NCBI GenBank assembly: GCA_913774725.1
Contig: CAJYIG010000208.1
Location: 1-12,760 of the forward strand
DNA length: 12,760 nucleotides
Direction of reading: 5' to 3'
DNA from: an uncultured Curtobacterium sp.
Lineage (GTDB): Bacteria; Actinomycetota; Actinomycetes; Actinomycetales; Microbacteriaceae
Every line of letters starts with the position of its first letter. Positions within the stretch are counted from its first letter, which is position 1. Below, in pieces: positions 1 through 5,885 of the stretch. A program made the translations under genes and the position numbers. The notes under the pieces are model-generated. The model worked only from the letters and a program-made list of their open reading frames with translations. It ran no database searches and was not told the origin of the DNA.

Positions 1-3
1 TCC

Positions 4-165
4 ATGAACGCCCTGCTCGTCATCCTGGCCGTGATCGCGGTCATCCTGCTGTTCGTCGGTGGCTTCACCGCGAGCCTGAAGTTCCTGCTGTGGGTCGGCA
101 TCGTGCTGCTCGTCATCGCGGTGATCATGTGGCTCCTGCGGACGCTCACCGGGCGCCGCAGCTGA
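4..165 (+). CDS. Small hydrophobic membrane protein (53 aa, possibly 5'-incomplete)
   Basis: Reading from the ATG at position 4 gives 53 residues. Two hydrophobic stretches (about residues 3-18 and 27-45) are joined by a short turn (GGFTASLKF), and the tail LRTLTGRRS is basic. This is the shape of the short two-helix 'hydrophobic protein' genes common in actinobacteria, and the function is unknown. The window begins three bases before the ATG, so neither an upstream start nor a ribosome binding site can be judged. The gene ends 53 bp before tRNA-Lys, and a long inverted repeat in that gap may act as its terminator. The coding call is good because the frame is clean and the amphipathic/basic pattern is typical. 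The family assignment is weak. Confidence 0.6.
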   Translation: MNALLVILAVIAVILLFVGGFTASLKFLLWVGIVLLVIAVIMWLLRTLTGRRS

Positions 166-188
166 CCGACTGCACTGGTTCTCGTCTG

Positions 189-225
189 GAGGCCCTCACC
201 CGCTAGCCTTGCGGGTGAGGGCCTC
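189..225. repeat. Perfect 15-bp inverted repeat overlapping the 5' end of tRNA-Lys
   Basis: Arm 189-203 (GAGGCCCTCACCCGC) is the exact reverse complement of 211-225. The loop is the 7 nt TAGCCTT. Pairing continues outward through a G-T wobble to 186-188/226-228. The right arm includes the whole 5' acceptor strand of tRNA-Lys (219-225). The loop holds TAGCCT, which fits the actinobacterial -10 pattern TANNNT and lies 9 nt before the tRNA. It may be a terminator for the upstream gene or a cruciform-prone promoter. No U-tract follows. Confidence 0.7.
204..209 (+). promoter_or_regulatory. Candidate -10 box of tRNA-Lys
   Basis: TAGCCT matches TANNNT and would place transcription start near 216, leaving a leader of only about 3 nt before the tRNA at 219. 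No convincing -35 hexamer is visible 16-19 bp upstream. Placement is an inference. Confidence 0.4.
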
Positions 226-294
226 TAGCTCAGTTGGTAGAGCACCGGACTTTTAATCCGAGGGTCGTGGGTTCGAGCCCCACGGGGCCCACCA
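219..294 (+). tRNA. tRNA-Lys (anticodon TTT), CCA encoded
   Basis: A complete cloverleaf can be drawn. The acceptor arms are GGGCCTC (219-225) and GGGGCCC (284-290). The D stem is GCTC/GAGC. The anticodon stem is CCGGA/TCCGA around the loop CTTTTAA (250-256), with anticodon TTT at 252-254. The T stem is GTGGG/CCCAC with the loop TTCGAGC. The discriminator is A291 and CCA is encoded at 292-294. The outermost anticodon-stem pair (245 C, 261 A) is a mismatch. The 3' part from the anticodon loop onward is duplicated just downstream. Confidence 0.97.
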
Positions 295-354
295 CCTTCC
301 CGAACCCCGCCTTTTCATCCGAGGGTCGTGGGTTCGAGCCCCACGGGGCCCACC
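250..354 (+). repeat. Direct repeat of the tRNA-Lys 3' half (att-like): copies 250-293 and 311-354
   Basis: The 44 bases from the anticodon loop to CC of the CCA end (250-293) recur at 311-354 with one mismatch (A255 against C316). The copies are 17 bp apart and the period is 61 bp. The second copy has no 5' half, so it cannot be a tRNA. A repeat running from the anticodon loop to the tRNA 3' end is the usual form of a tRNA-targeted integrase attachment core. No integrase is visible in the window, so this may be an empty-site scar, one end of a larger element, or a simple slippage duplication. Confidence 0.85.
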
Positions 355-534
355 TCATCTCTCCCATCGGACATCTGCCGGGGTACAACCCGGACACAGG
401 ATGTTCATGGTGCGTCTTGTGCACAGTCCAGTCCCCGCTCAGCGGTTTGCCTGCACGACGCCGATAGTGTCGTTCCCGGTCCTGATCCACGGACCGAACA
501 GCACCGCAGCACCAGAGAACGAACGGGGTACACC

Positions 535-855
535 GTGACCGAGCCCATCGACGCCACGCAGACCAGCACCACCGGTGACGCGCGCCGCATCGTCGAGCTC
601 GCAGCAGCGACGAACACCACCATGAGCAACAAGCTCCTCCTCGACACCCTGCGCCGCAACGCGCAGGTCACGACCCGGCACATCCGCACCGACTTCGTCG
701 AGGTCGCCACCGCCACCGCCGTCCTCGGGTACGTGTGTCGGCAGGGCAGCGAGTACACCGCGCTCCGCGGCGACGACCCGGCCTGGGCGCAGGAGATCGG
801 CCGCTACGGCACCGAGTCGCTCGCGGTCGAGGCACTGCGCATGCGTCGCGCCTGA
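535..855 (+). CDS. Hypothetical protein, 106 aa
   Basis: I do not recognise this protein. From the GTG at 535 it starts VTEPIDATQTS and has a flexible Thr/Ser/Asp-rich first 15 residues. A probably helical middle follows (RRIVELAAATN, NKLLLDTLRRN), and the end is RYGTESLAVEALRMRRA. It has one cysteine, no signal peptide and no membrane segment, so it is probably a small soluble helical protein. The GTG was chosen because the residues upstream in the same frame run into the tRNA-derived repeat and look non-coding. A modest purine-rich stretch (GAACGAACGGGG, about 517-528) precedes it. A later in-frame ATG at 622 is possible but would lose half of the conserved-looking helix. A strong hairpin terminator follows 16 bp after the stop. 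It lies immediately downstream of the tRNA-Lys duplication and may be accessory. Confidence 0.7.
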   Translation: MTEPIDATQTSTTGDARRIVELAAATNTTMSNKLLLDTLRRNAQVTTRHIRTDFVEVATATAVLGYVCRQGSEYTALRGDDPAWAQEIGRYGTESLAVEALRMRRA

Positions 856-870
856 CGCACACGAGCACCG

Positions 871-908
871 ACGACGAACGCCGCCCCACGTGGGGCGGCC
901 TTCGTCGT
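871..908 (+). terminator. Strong intrinsic-type terminator hairpin after the 106-aa gene
   Basis: Arms 871-878 (ACGACGAA) and 901-908 (TTCGTCGT) pair perfectly. After one C-C mismatch, 880-888 (GCCGCCCCA) pairs with 891-899, closing a tiny loop. The helix has about 17 bp and starts 16 bp after the stop codon. There is no long U-tract, as is usual in high-GC actinobacteria, and the element is symmetrical enough to work in both directions. Confidence 0.8.
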
Positions 909-966
909 GTGTGGCGGCTGTCGGGCACGCCGACCGCACGCTCGGAGGTCCTCAGCGCGCCGTTGC

Positions 967-1048
967 GGTCGCACGACATGCCGCCCGCGATCGTTCCGGT
1001 CGCACGACGTGCCGCTGGCCATGAACCTGAGCGGCATGTCTCGCGACC
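967..1048. repeat. Intergenic 18-bp repeat, three copies (two direct, one inverted)
   Basis: Copy A (967-984) is GGTCGCACGACATGCCGC. Copy B (998-1015) differs by one base. Copy C (1031-1048) is inverted and its complement differs from A by two bases. B and C can form an imperfect hairpin downstream of the 3' end of galM, which is transcribed towards this region. Apart from these repeats, no gene or other element is evident between 909 and 1101. Confidence 0.75.
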
Positions 1049-1101
1049 AGGCCCCCGCACGTACGCGAGGAGCGCCGGCCAGGCGATCCCGCCGCCCGCG
1101 C

Positions 1102-2037
1102 TCAGGACCAGACGCGGCGGATGCCCCAGGTACCGGTCCAGGTCTCGTCGGGCTCGAGCCAGCGCAGGCCTTCGCCCGAGTTCAGGGCGTTCGCGGGCGC
1201 CGTCATCGGCTCCACCGCCACGGCCAGTCCGGTGCCGTCGCCACGAGGGAACTCCCGGGAGGTGAAGACCTGCACGTACGGGAACGACTCGTCCTGCCAC
1301 AGCTCGACGCCGTCGCCCTCCGGGCCGTGCAGCGTCGTGCGGCGGACACCGTGCTCGTCGGGCGCGATGTCCCGGTACGCGGTGTCGAGGTCGGCATCCC
1401 CGGCGCGCTGCCCGGAGCGCAGGTCGTACGGGGTGCCCTCGACCGACACCGTGCCGTCCGGGACCTTGTGCTCGTCGACGGTGAAGGCCGTAGCTGCGTC
1501 GAGCGTGACGACGAGGTCCTCGGCCGGGGTGTCGCCCGCACGCAGGTACGGGTGCGCCCCGACGGCGAAGGGAGCCCGGACGCCGGAGCGGTTCGTGATC
1601 GTGTGGGTCACCCGCACGCCGTCGTCGACGAGCTCGTGGTGCACGCGGGTCTCGAGGGTGAAGGGCCAGCCGTGCTGCGGGTGGATCGTCGCCTGTTGCT
1701 CGATCGACGACTCGGTCTGGGCCACCACGCGGTACGGCGAGAACCGCAGCAGCCCGTGCGAGGCGTTGCCGTACTTCGGCTCGGAGACGTCCAGCTGCTG
1801 CCGCTTCCCGTCGAGCTCCCAGACGGCGCCGGCGACACGGTTCGGCCACGGCACGAGCACGATGCCGTCGGCACCCGGCGGCAGCGAGGTCACGGGGAAC
1901 GGCTCGGTCAGGTCGAACCCGGCGACGCGGAGCTCCCGGATGCCCGCGGCGACCTCGGTGACGACGGCCTCGACGACCCCGTCCGGCCCGGCGTGGCGGA
2001 GGTGGTACTGCGCTCCGGTGGGTGCTGCTGCGGTCAT
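1102..2037 (-). CDS. galM: Aldose 1-epimerase (galactose mutarotase), 311 aa
   Basis: GalM interconverts the alpha and beta anomers of aldoses such as galactose in the cytoplasm, giving the alpha-D-galactose that galactokinase uses. The diagnostic elements are in order: PWPNR (63-67), GNASHGLLR with His94, GAHPYLR with His162, and VAVEPMTAPANALNSGEGL with Glu276. His94 and His162 match the catalytic and binding histidines of the family, and Glu276 matches the general base. The length (311) is normal. The ATG at 2037 overlaps the stop of the upstream DeoR-type regulator (ATGA, 2034-2037) and is preceded by a good GGAAGGAAG ribosome binding site. The longer open frame upstream is read-through over the regulator in another frame. 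Co-transcription with the regulator and divergence from galT-galK fit a galactose role, though other aldoses are possible substrates. Confidence 0.93.
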   Translation of the reverse strand: MTAAAPTGAQYHLRHAGPDGVVEAVVTEVAAGIRELRVAGFDLTEPFPVTSLPPGADGIVLVPWPNRVAGAVWELDGKRQQLDVSEPKYGNASHGLLRFSPYRVVAQTESSIEQQATIHPQHGWPFTLETRVHHELVDDGVRVTHTITNRSGVRAPFAVGAHPYLRAGDTPAEDLVVTLDAATAFTVDEHKVPDGTVSVEGTPYDLRSGQRAGDADLDTAYRDIAPDEHGVRRTTLHGPEGDGVELWQDESFPYVQVFTSREFPRGDGTGLAVAVEPMTAPANALNSGEGLRWLEPDETWTGTWGIRRVWS

Positions 2038-2885
2038 GCGTGCGACTTCCTTCCGTCTGGTGCTGCGCCGCCGTCCTCGTCCGCCACGACGACCCGGACC
2101 CCGGCCGCCCGGATCGGGGCGACGGCGTCCGTGGAGACCTCGGCGGTGACGACGACGTCGATGTCCTCGAGCGGGCGGACGACACCGAGGTGGGCCCGGC
2201 CGAACTTCGAGCCGTCCGCCACCACGACGGTACGCCGGGCGGCGTCGGCGAGCATCCGCTTCGCCTCGGTCTCGGGCAGGTTCACGTTCGTCAGGCCGTG
2301 CTCCACGTCGAGTCCGGTGCCGCCGAGGAACACCACGTCCGCGGCGATCATCGGCAGGACCGCGCCGAGGAAGGGCGCGACCAGCGAGTGCTGCAGCGGA
2401 CGGAGGGTCCCACCGGTGACGACCACGGTGAACCGCGGGACCGCCGGTTCGAGCGTGAGCGCCGTCGTCAGCGAGTTCGTGACGACGGTCAGGTCGGTCA
2501 GGTCCTCCCGCGCGACGAGCGCCGACGCCACCGCAGCCGGCGTGGTGCCGACGTCGAGCACGACGCACTCACCGGACCGGACCATCGCGGCCGCAGCACG
2601 GCCGATGGCGGCCTTGGCCACCTGGTGCTCGACGGCGGTCTCCTCGAAGGGGCGCTCGGGGGAACCGGCCCCGCGGCGGACCGCACCGCCGCGCACCCGC
2701 CTGATGCGGGCCTCCTGGTCGAGCAGGGCGAGGTCCTGGCGGACGGTGACCTCGCTGGTCCCCAGCGCCGCTGCCAGGGAGGCGGTCCGGACCAGGCCGG
2801 GGGCACCCTCGACGATGGAGACGATGCGGTCCTGCCGCAGCGGCGCGGGCAGCGACCCGTCGAGGAAGGAGAGGTCGTCGTGCAC
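2034..2885 (-). CDS. DeoR-family transcriptional regulator of the gal divergon, 283 aa
   Basis: The DeoR layout is complete. An N-terminal helix-turn-helix lies at about residues 34-57 (VRTASLAAALGTSEVTVRQDL), followed by the wing-like RRVRGGAV (62-69). A sugar-phosphate-sensing C-terminal domain follows from about residue 85, with the family motif VLDVGTT (109-115), a VVTNS segment and the C-terminal VVVADGSKFGR. DeoR proteins are usually repressors released by a phosphorylated sugar, and here galactose 1-phosphate is a plausible inducer (inference). The start is the GTG at 2885. No Shine-Dalgarno is seen. A weak TTGCGA/18 bp/GAAACT promoter would start transcription at the GTG itself, so it may be leaderless. 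Its stop overlaps the galM start. TTTCGC boxes between it and galT are the likely operator. Confidence 0.9.
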   Translation of the reverse strand: MHDDLSFLDGSLPAPLRQDRIVSIVEGAPGLVRTASLAAALGTSEVTVRQDLALLDQEARIRRVRGGAVRRGAGSPERPFEETAVEHQVAKAAIGRAAAAMVRSGECVVLDVGTTPAAVASALVAREDLTDLTVVTNSLTTALTLEPAVPRFTVVVTGGTLRPLQHSLVAPFLGAVLPMIAADVVFLGGTGLDVEHGLTNVNLPETEAKRMLADAARRTVVVADGSKFGRAHLGVVRPLEDIDVVVTAEVSTDAVAPIRAAGVRVVVADEDGGAAPDGRKSHA

Positions 2886-2893
2886 CGGACGAG

Positions 2894-2943
2894 TTTCGCG
2901 TACTTACGGATGCTTTCGCAATGCTTCGCGCGGCGGGTAGGCT
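2894..2943. promoter_or_regulatory. gal divergon promoter/operator: three phased TTTCGC boxes and galT -10
   Basis: TTTCGC occurs at 2894-2899 and 2914-2919, and CTTCGC at 2924-2929. The spacings are 20 and 10 bp, so all lie on one face of the helix. The galT -10 is TAGGCT (2938-2943), six bases before the GTG at 2950. The central box sits where the -35 should be (18-bp spacer). On the other strand TTGCGA (2916-2921) would serve the regulator. DeoR-family operators often consist of repeated TTTCG-like half-sites, so autoregulated control of both arms is likely. Confidence 0.65.
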
Positions 2944-2949
2944 GTCCCG

Positions 2950-4047
2950 GTGATCACCAAGCGCGTGACGACGCTCGCCGACGGCCGCGAGCTCATCTAC
3001 TTCGACGACCCCGACACCCAGCTGCCCGCCGAGCGCAGCATCGACCAGCGTGTCCTCGACCCCCGGCCCGAGACGGCCCGGATGCGACAGGACGTCCTGA
3101 CCGGCGAGTGGGTGTCCATCGCCTCGAGCCGGCAGAACCGCGTGTTCCTGCCGCCCGCCGACCAGGACCCGCTCGCGCCGCAGACCGCCGCGAACCCGTC
3201 CGAGATCCCCAGCCGGTACGACGTCGCCGTGTTCGAGAACCGCTCCCCGTCGTTCGGCCCCCTGCTCGAGGCGGACGACGCACCGGAGTCGCTCGCGTCG
3301 CTGTCCGACGTCGGACTGAACCGTCAGCTCCGGAGCGTCGGCCGCTGCGAGGTCGTGTGCTTCTCCCCCGAGACGAGTGGCTCGTTCGCCTCGATCAGCG
3401 AGTCGCGCGCCCGCACCGTGGTCGAGGCCTGGGCGGACCGCACCGCCGCGCTGTCCGCGATGCCCGGCATCCAGCAGGTCTTCCCGTTCGAGAACCGCGG
3501 CGAGGCGATCGGCGTCACCCTGCACCACCCGCACGGGCAGATCTACTCGTACCCGTACGTCACGCCGCGCACGCAGCGACTGCTCGCGTCGATCGAGCGC
3601 TTCGGTCCGGACCTGTTCGAGCAGCACCTCGCGAACGAGCGGGCCTCGGAGCGCGTCGTGCTGCAGGGCGAGCACTTCACCGCGTTCGTGCCGTTCGCCG
3701 CGCGCTGGCCCATCGAGATCCACATGCTGCCGCACCGGCACGTCCCCGACTTCGCCGCGCTCACCGACGCCGAGAAGGACGAGCTCGCGCACATGCACCT
3801 GCGACTCACCCGCGGGCTCGACGCGCTCTACGACACCCCGACGCCGTACATCGCCGCCTGGCACCAGGCGCCGGTGCACACCGCGCGGGACACCGTGCGG
3901 CTGATGCTGCAGATCACGTCGCCGCGCCGCGCGGCCGACAAGCTCAAGTTCCTGGCCGGCAGTGAGGCCGCCATGGGCGCCTGGATCGGGGACCTCGTGC
4001 CCGAGAAGGCGGCCGAGTTCATCCGAGGAGGGATCGAACGCGCATGA
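2950..4047 (+). CDS. galT: Galactose-1-phosphate uridylyltransferase, 365 aa
   Basis: GalT exchanges UMP between UDP-glucose and galactose 1-phosphate in the Leloir pathway. The active site HPHGQ is at residues 193-197, with His195 as the nucleophile that carries UMP. Other family blocks are TGEWVSIASSRQNR, VFENRSPSF, VVCFSP, FENRGEAIG and AAWHQAP. The metal sites known from the E. coli enzyme are largely missing. The CPLC zinc cysteines are D73 and A76, the third zinc ligand position is T142, and the last iron-site histidines are M319 and Q321. H193 and H305 remain. The GTG start lies six bases after a TAGGCT -10, which suggests leaderless translation. The stop overlaps the galK ATG by four bases, so the pair is translationally coupled. 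Length is normal. Confidence 0.95.
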   Translation: MITKRVTTLADGRELIYFDDPDTQLPAERSIDQRVLDPRPETARMRQDVLTGEWVSIASSRQNRVFLPPADQDPLAPQTAANPSEIPSRYDVAVFENRSPSFGPLLEADDAPESLASLSDVGLNRQLRSVGRCEVVCFSPETSGSFASISESRARTVVEAWADRTAALSAMPGIQQVFPFENRGEAIGVTLHHPHGQIYSYPYVTPRTQRLLASIERFGPDLFEQHLANERASERVVLQGEHFTAFVPFAARWPIEIHMLPHRHVPDFAALTDAEKDELAHMHLRLTRGLDALYDTPTPYIAAWHQAPVHTARDTVRLMLQITSPRRAADKLKFLAGSEAAMGAWIGDLVPEKAAEFIRGGIERA

Positions 4048-5180
4048 CGTTCCAGCAGGTCTACGGGTACGAGCCGGCGGTGCGGTACTCCGCTCCCGGT
4101 CGCGTCAACCTGATCGGTGAGCACACCGACTACAACGACGGGTACGTGCTGCCCTTCGCGATCGACCGACGCACGGTGGCCTCGATCGGGCAGCGGGACG
4201 ACCGGCTGATCCGGGTCGCCTCGGCGTTCGAGCCGGACGCGGTGCACGAGCTCTCGCTCGACGACCTGTCGCCCGAGAACATGCAGGGCTGGTCGGCCTA
4301 CGTCTTCGGCATCGCCTGGGCACTGCGCGAGCAGGCGGGCGCGGACCTGTCGGGCAAGACCGGGTTCGACGTCTTCATCGACTCTGACGTGCCGGTGGGT
4401 GCGGGCCTGTCGTCGAGCGCCGCGATTGAGTGCGGTGTCGCGCTGGCCTTCACCGACCTGTGGGGACTCGACCTGTCGCGCAAGCAGTTGGCGCGTGTCG
4501 GGCAGTACTCCGAGAACCACGCCGTCGGCGCACCGACCGGCATCATGGATCAGTCCGCCTCGCTGCTCGGTGAGCAGGACGCGGTCGTGTTCCTCGACTG
4601 TCGGACGCTCGACACCGCCGTGGTCGACCTGGCACTCGAGGCGAACGGCCTCGAGGTCCTGGTCATCGACACCCGTGTCGAGCACGCGCACGCCACCGGC
4701 GGGTACAAGGCGCGACGGGAGTCCTGCGAGCGCGGTGCCGCGGCGATGGGTGTCCCGGCGCTCCGCGACGTCGCGGTCGAGGACCTGCCCCGCGCCGAGG
4801 AACTCCTCGACGACGAGACCTTCCGCCGCGTGCGGCACATCGTCACCGAGGACCAGCGCGTCCTCGACACGGTCCGCACGCTCCGCGAGCAGGGTCCGCG
4901 AGCGATCGGCGAGCTGCTCGTCGCCTCGCACGCGTCGATGCGCGACGACTTCGAGATCTCGGTGCCGGAGCTCGACCTGGCGGTCGAGACGGCGATGGCG
5001 AACGGCGCCGTCGGTGCGCGCATGACGGGTGGCGGATTCGGCGGTGCGGCGATCGCACTGGTCGACCGGGAGGCCCGTGGCACGATCACGGAAGCCGTCA
5101 CCTCCGCCTTCGCCGCGGCCGGGTACCGCGAGCCCACCGTGTTCACGGTGCACGCCGCGCAGGGCGCCCGGCGCGACTGA
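4044..5180 (+). CDS. galK: Galactokinase, 378 aa
   Basis: GalK phosphorylates alpha-D-galactose at C1 using ATP and belongs to the GHMP kinase family. The galactokinase signature GRVNLIGEHTDYNDGYVLP spans residues 19-37. The GHMP ATP loop PVGAGLSSSAA lies at 117-127. GIMDQ with the catalytic Asp169 follows, and the C-terminal motif is MTGGGFGGAA at 327-336. The length is close to the usual 380-390. The ATG at 4044 overlaps the galT stop (ATGA). A GGAGGGAT ribosome binding site about 10 bases upstream, inside galT, supports the start. It is the last gene of galT-galK. A heptamer tandem array and a long palindrome follow, and the next gene converges on it. No galE is present in the window. Confidence 0.97.
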   Translation: MTFQQVYGYEPAVRYSAPGRVNLIGEHTDYNDGYVLPFAIDRRTVASIGQRDDRLIRVASAFEPDAVHELSLDDLSPENMQGWSAYVFGIAWALREQAGADLSGKTGFDVFIDSDVPVGAGLSSSAAIECGVALAFTDLWGLDLSRKQLARVGQYSENHAVGAPTGIMDQSASLLGEQDAVVFLDCRTLDTAVVDLALEANGLEVLVIDTRVEHAHATGGYKARRESCERGAAAMGVPALRDVAVEDLPRAEELLDDETFRRVRHIVTEDQRVLDTVRTLREQGPRAIGELLVASHASMRDDFEISVPELDLAVETAMANGAVGARMTGGGFGGAAIALVDREARGTITEAVTSAFAAAGYREPTVFTVHAAQGARRD

Positions 5181-5181
5181 C

Positions 5182-5216
5182 GCGCGGCGCGCGCCGCGCG
5201 GCGCGCGGCGCGCGGC
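5182..5216. repeat. Heptamer tandem repeat, five units of GCGCGGC
   Basis: Five consecutive 7-bp units run from 5182 to 5216. Four are GCGCGGC and the second is GCGCGCC. The array begins two bases after the galK stop and is entirely G and C. A short array of this type could vary in copy number by slippage. Confidence 0.8.
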
Positions 5217-5226
5217 GCACGCGGTG

Positions 5227-5295
5227 CGTCGAACCACGTTTGCGACATCGAACCAGCACGCGCGGCTGGTTCGATGTCGGGCCCGTGGTTCGACG
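5227..5295. repeat. Nested palindrome (12 bp + 15 bp stems) between galK and a convergent gene
   Basis: The outer arms 5227-5238 (CGTCGAACCACG) and 5284-5295 are perfect complements. The inner arms 5243-5257 (CGACATCGAACCAGC) and 5265-5279 are also perfect. A 4-by-4 internal loop separates the stems and the apical loop is 7 nt (5258-5264). Both arms carry TCGAACCA. The position between two convergent genes allows a bidirectional terminator, but the size and doubled core suggest a dispersed palindromic repeat. The remaining 5296-5352 shows only GC-rich sequence. Confidence 0.85.
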
Positions 5296-5352
5296 GCCGC
5301 GGGCGAACGACCCGGCAGGCCGGCGCCCGAGCGGCCGGTCAGCCCGGGCCGG

Positions 5353-5802
5353 TCAGCTCAGGTAGTCGGCGTACCGCGTCGTCTCGACGACGTTCCCGAG
5401 GACGAACGGGTGCGGCTGACCGTGCTCGACGGCCCACTGCACCCACGCCATCTGCACGGGCATCAGCAGCCAGACCGCCACGGTGACGCCGAGCACGCCC
5501 GCGAGTGTCAGCCCCATCACGGTGTGCTCGTCGAACCGGATCGCGCCCAGGCGGGCGACCGGGACGAGGAACCCGCCGACGGCGACCGCCACGGTCAGGA
5601 GTGTCGTCCCGAGGGCCGGCGACGACCGGAAGTCGAACTCCTGGCCGGCGTGGAAGAACGTCGTGCTCCAGGTCGATCCGGGCTGCTGGAAGAGGATGCA
5701 GAGCGCCACGACGACGATCAGCCAGCGAGCGTCCTCCGTGAACTGCGACGGCTCCGGCCGCGGCCGCAGCACCGGTTCGGTCAGTTGTCGTTCGTCCCCC
5801 AT
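5353..5802 (-). CDS. Hypothetical membrane protein, 149 aa
   Basis: I do not recognise a family. The protein has a charged N-terminus of about 25 residues. A first hydrophobic segment covers about 27-38 (WLIVVVALCILF). A polar loop with aromatic residues (TWSTTFFHAGQEFDF) follows. Two longer membrane segments lie at about 64-86 and 95-121, and the polar tail ends in TTRYADYLS. No signal-peptide cleavage site or catalytic motif is apparent. The ATG at 5802 lies six bases after TACGGT (5809-5814 on this strand), which fits a leaderless transcript and supports the start. It sits downstream of folD on the same strand but is separated by 171 bp containing hairpins, so it is probably transcribed alone. 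Codon use looks native. Confidence 0.75.
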   Translation of the reverse strand: MGDERQLTEPVLRPRPEPSQFTEDARWLIVVVALCILFQQPGSTWSTTFFHAGQEFDFRSSPALGTTLLTVAVAVGGFLVPVARLGAIRFDEHTVMGLTLAGVLGVTVAVWLLMPVQMAWVQWAVEHGQPHPFVLGNVVETTRYADYLS

Positions 5803-5808
5803 GCGGCG

Positions 5809-5814
5809 ACCGTA
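5809..5814 (-). promoter_or_regulatory. -10 box for the 149-aa membrane protein (leaderless)
   Basis: Reading the minus strand, TACGGT is followed by six bases and then ATG. This spacing puts the transcription start at or next to the ATG. No clear -35 is present. Confidence 0.5.
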
Positions 5815-5822
5815 GCACCGCG

Positions 5823-5854
5823 GGAGGCGCGTGGCGGGGGTGATCCGCGCCTCC
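5823..5854. repeat. 9-bp inverted repeat upstream of the 149-aa gene
   Basis: GGAGGCGCG (5823-5831) and CGCGCCTCC (5846-5854) are perfect complements with a 14-nt loop. It lies just upstream of the candidate -10 of the membrane protein gene and downstream of folD. It could be an operator or part of a terminator region. Confidence 0.5.
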
Positions 5855-5885
5855 AGGCCGGGGAGCCGCGGACCACGACGCGAGT

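Noticed and set aside
311..354. A second tRNA-Lys gene
   Set aside because: Only the anticodon-loop-to-3' half is present. There is no D arm or 5' acceptor strand, so it cannot fold as a tRNA.
361..534. Integrase or small gene between the tRNA repeat and the 106-aa gene
   Set aside because: No frame with a credible start and protein-like composition was found. Only weak short dyads (378-393) are seen.
967..1048. Short CRISPR array
   Set aside because: The copies are unequally spaced (13 and 15 bp between copies), one is inverted, and no cas genes are present.
668..2185. Minus-strand 505-codon frame across the 106-aa gene and galM
   Set aside because: Arg/Pro/Ser-rich nonsense in another frame of galM. 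It has no motifs and runs through a terminator hairpin and repeats.
2038..2568. N-terminal extension of galM
   Set aside because: The open frame continues upstream, but the regulator occupies this stretch in another frame. The ATG at 2037 has a good ribosome binding site and gives a normal-length enzyme.
5182..5295. Origin or insertion-sequence end
   Set aside because: No transposase, no target duplication and no DnaA-box-like clusters. The sequence is a tandem array plus a palindrome only.
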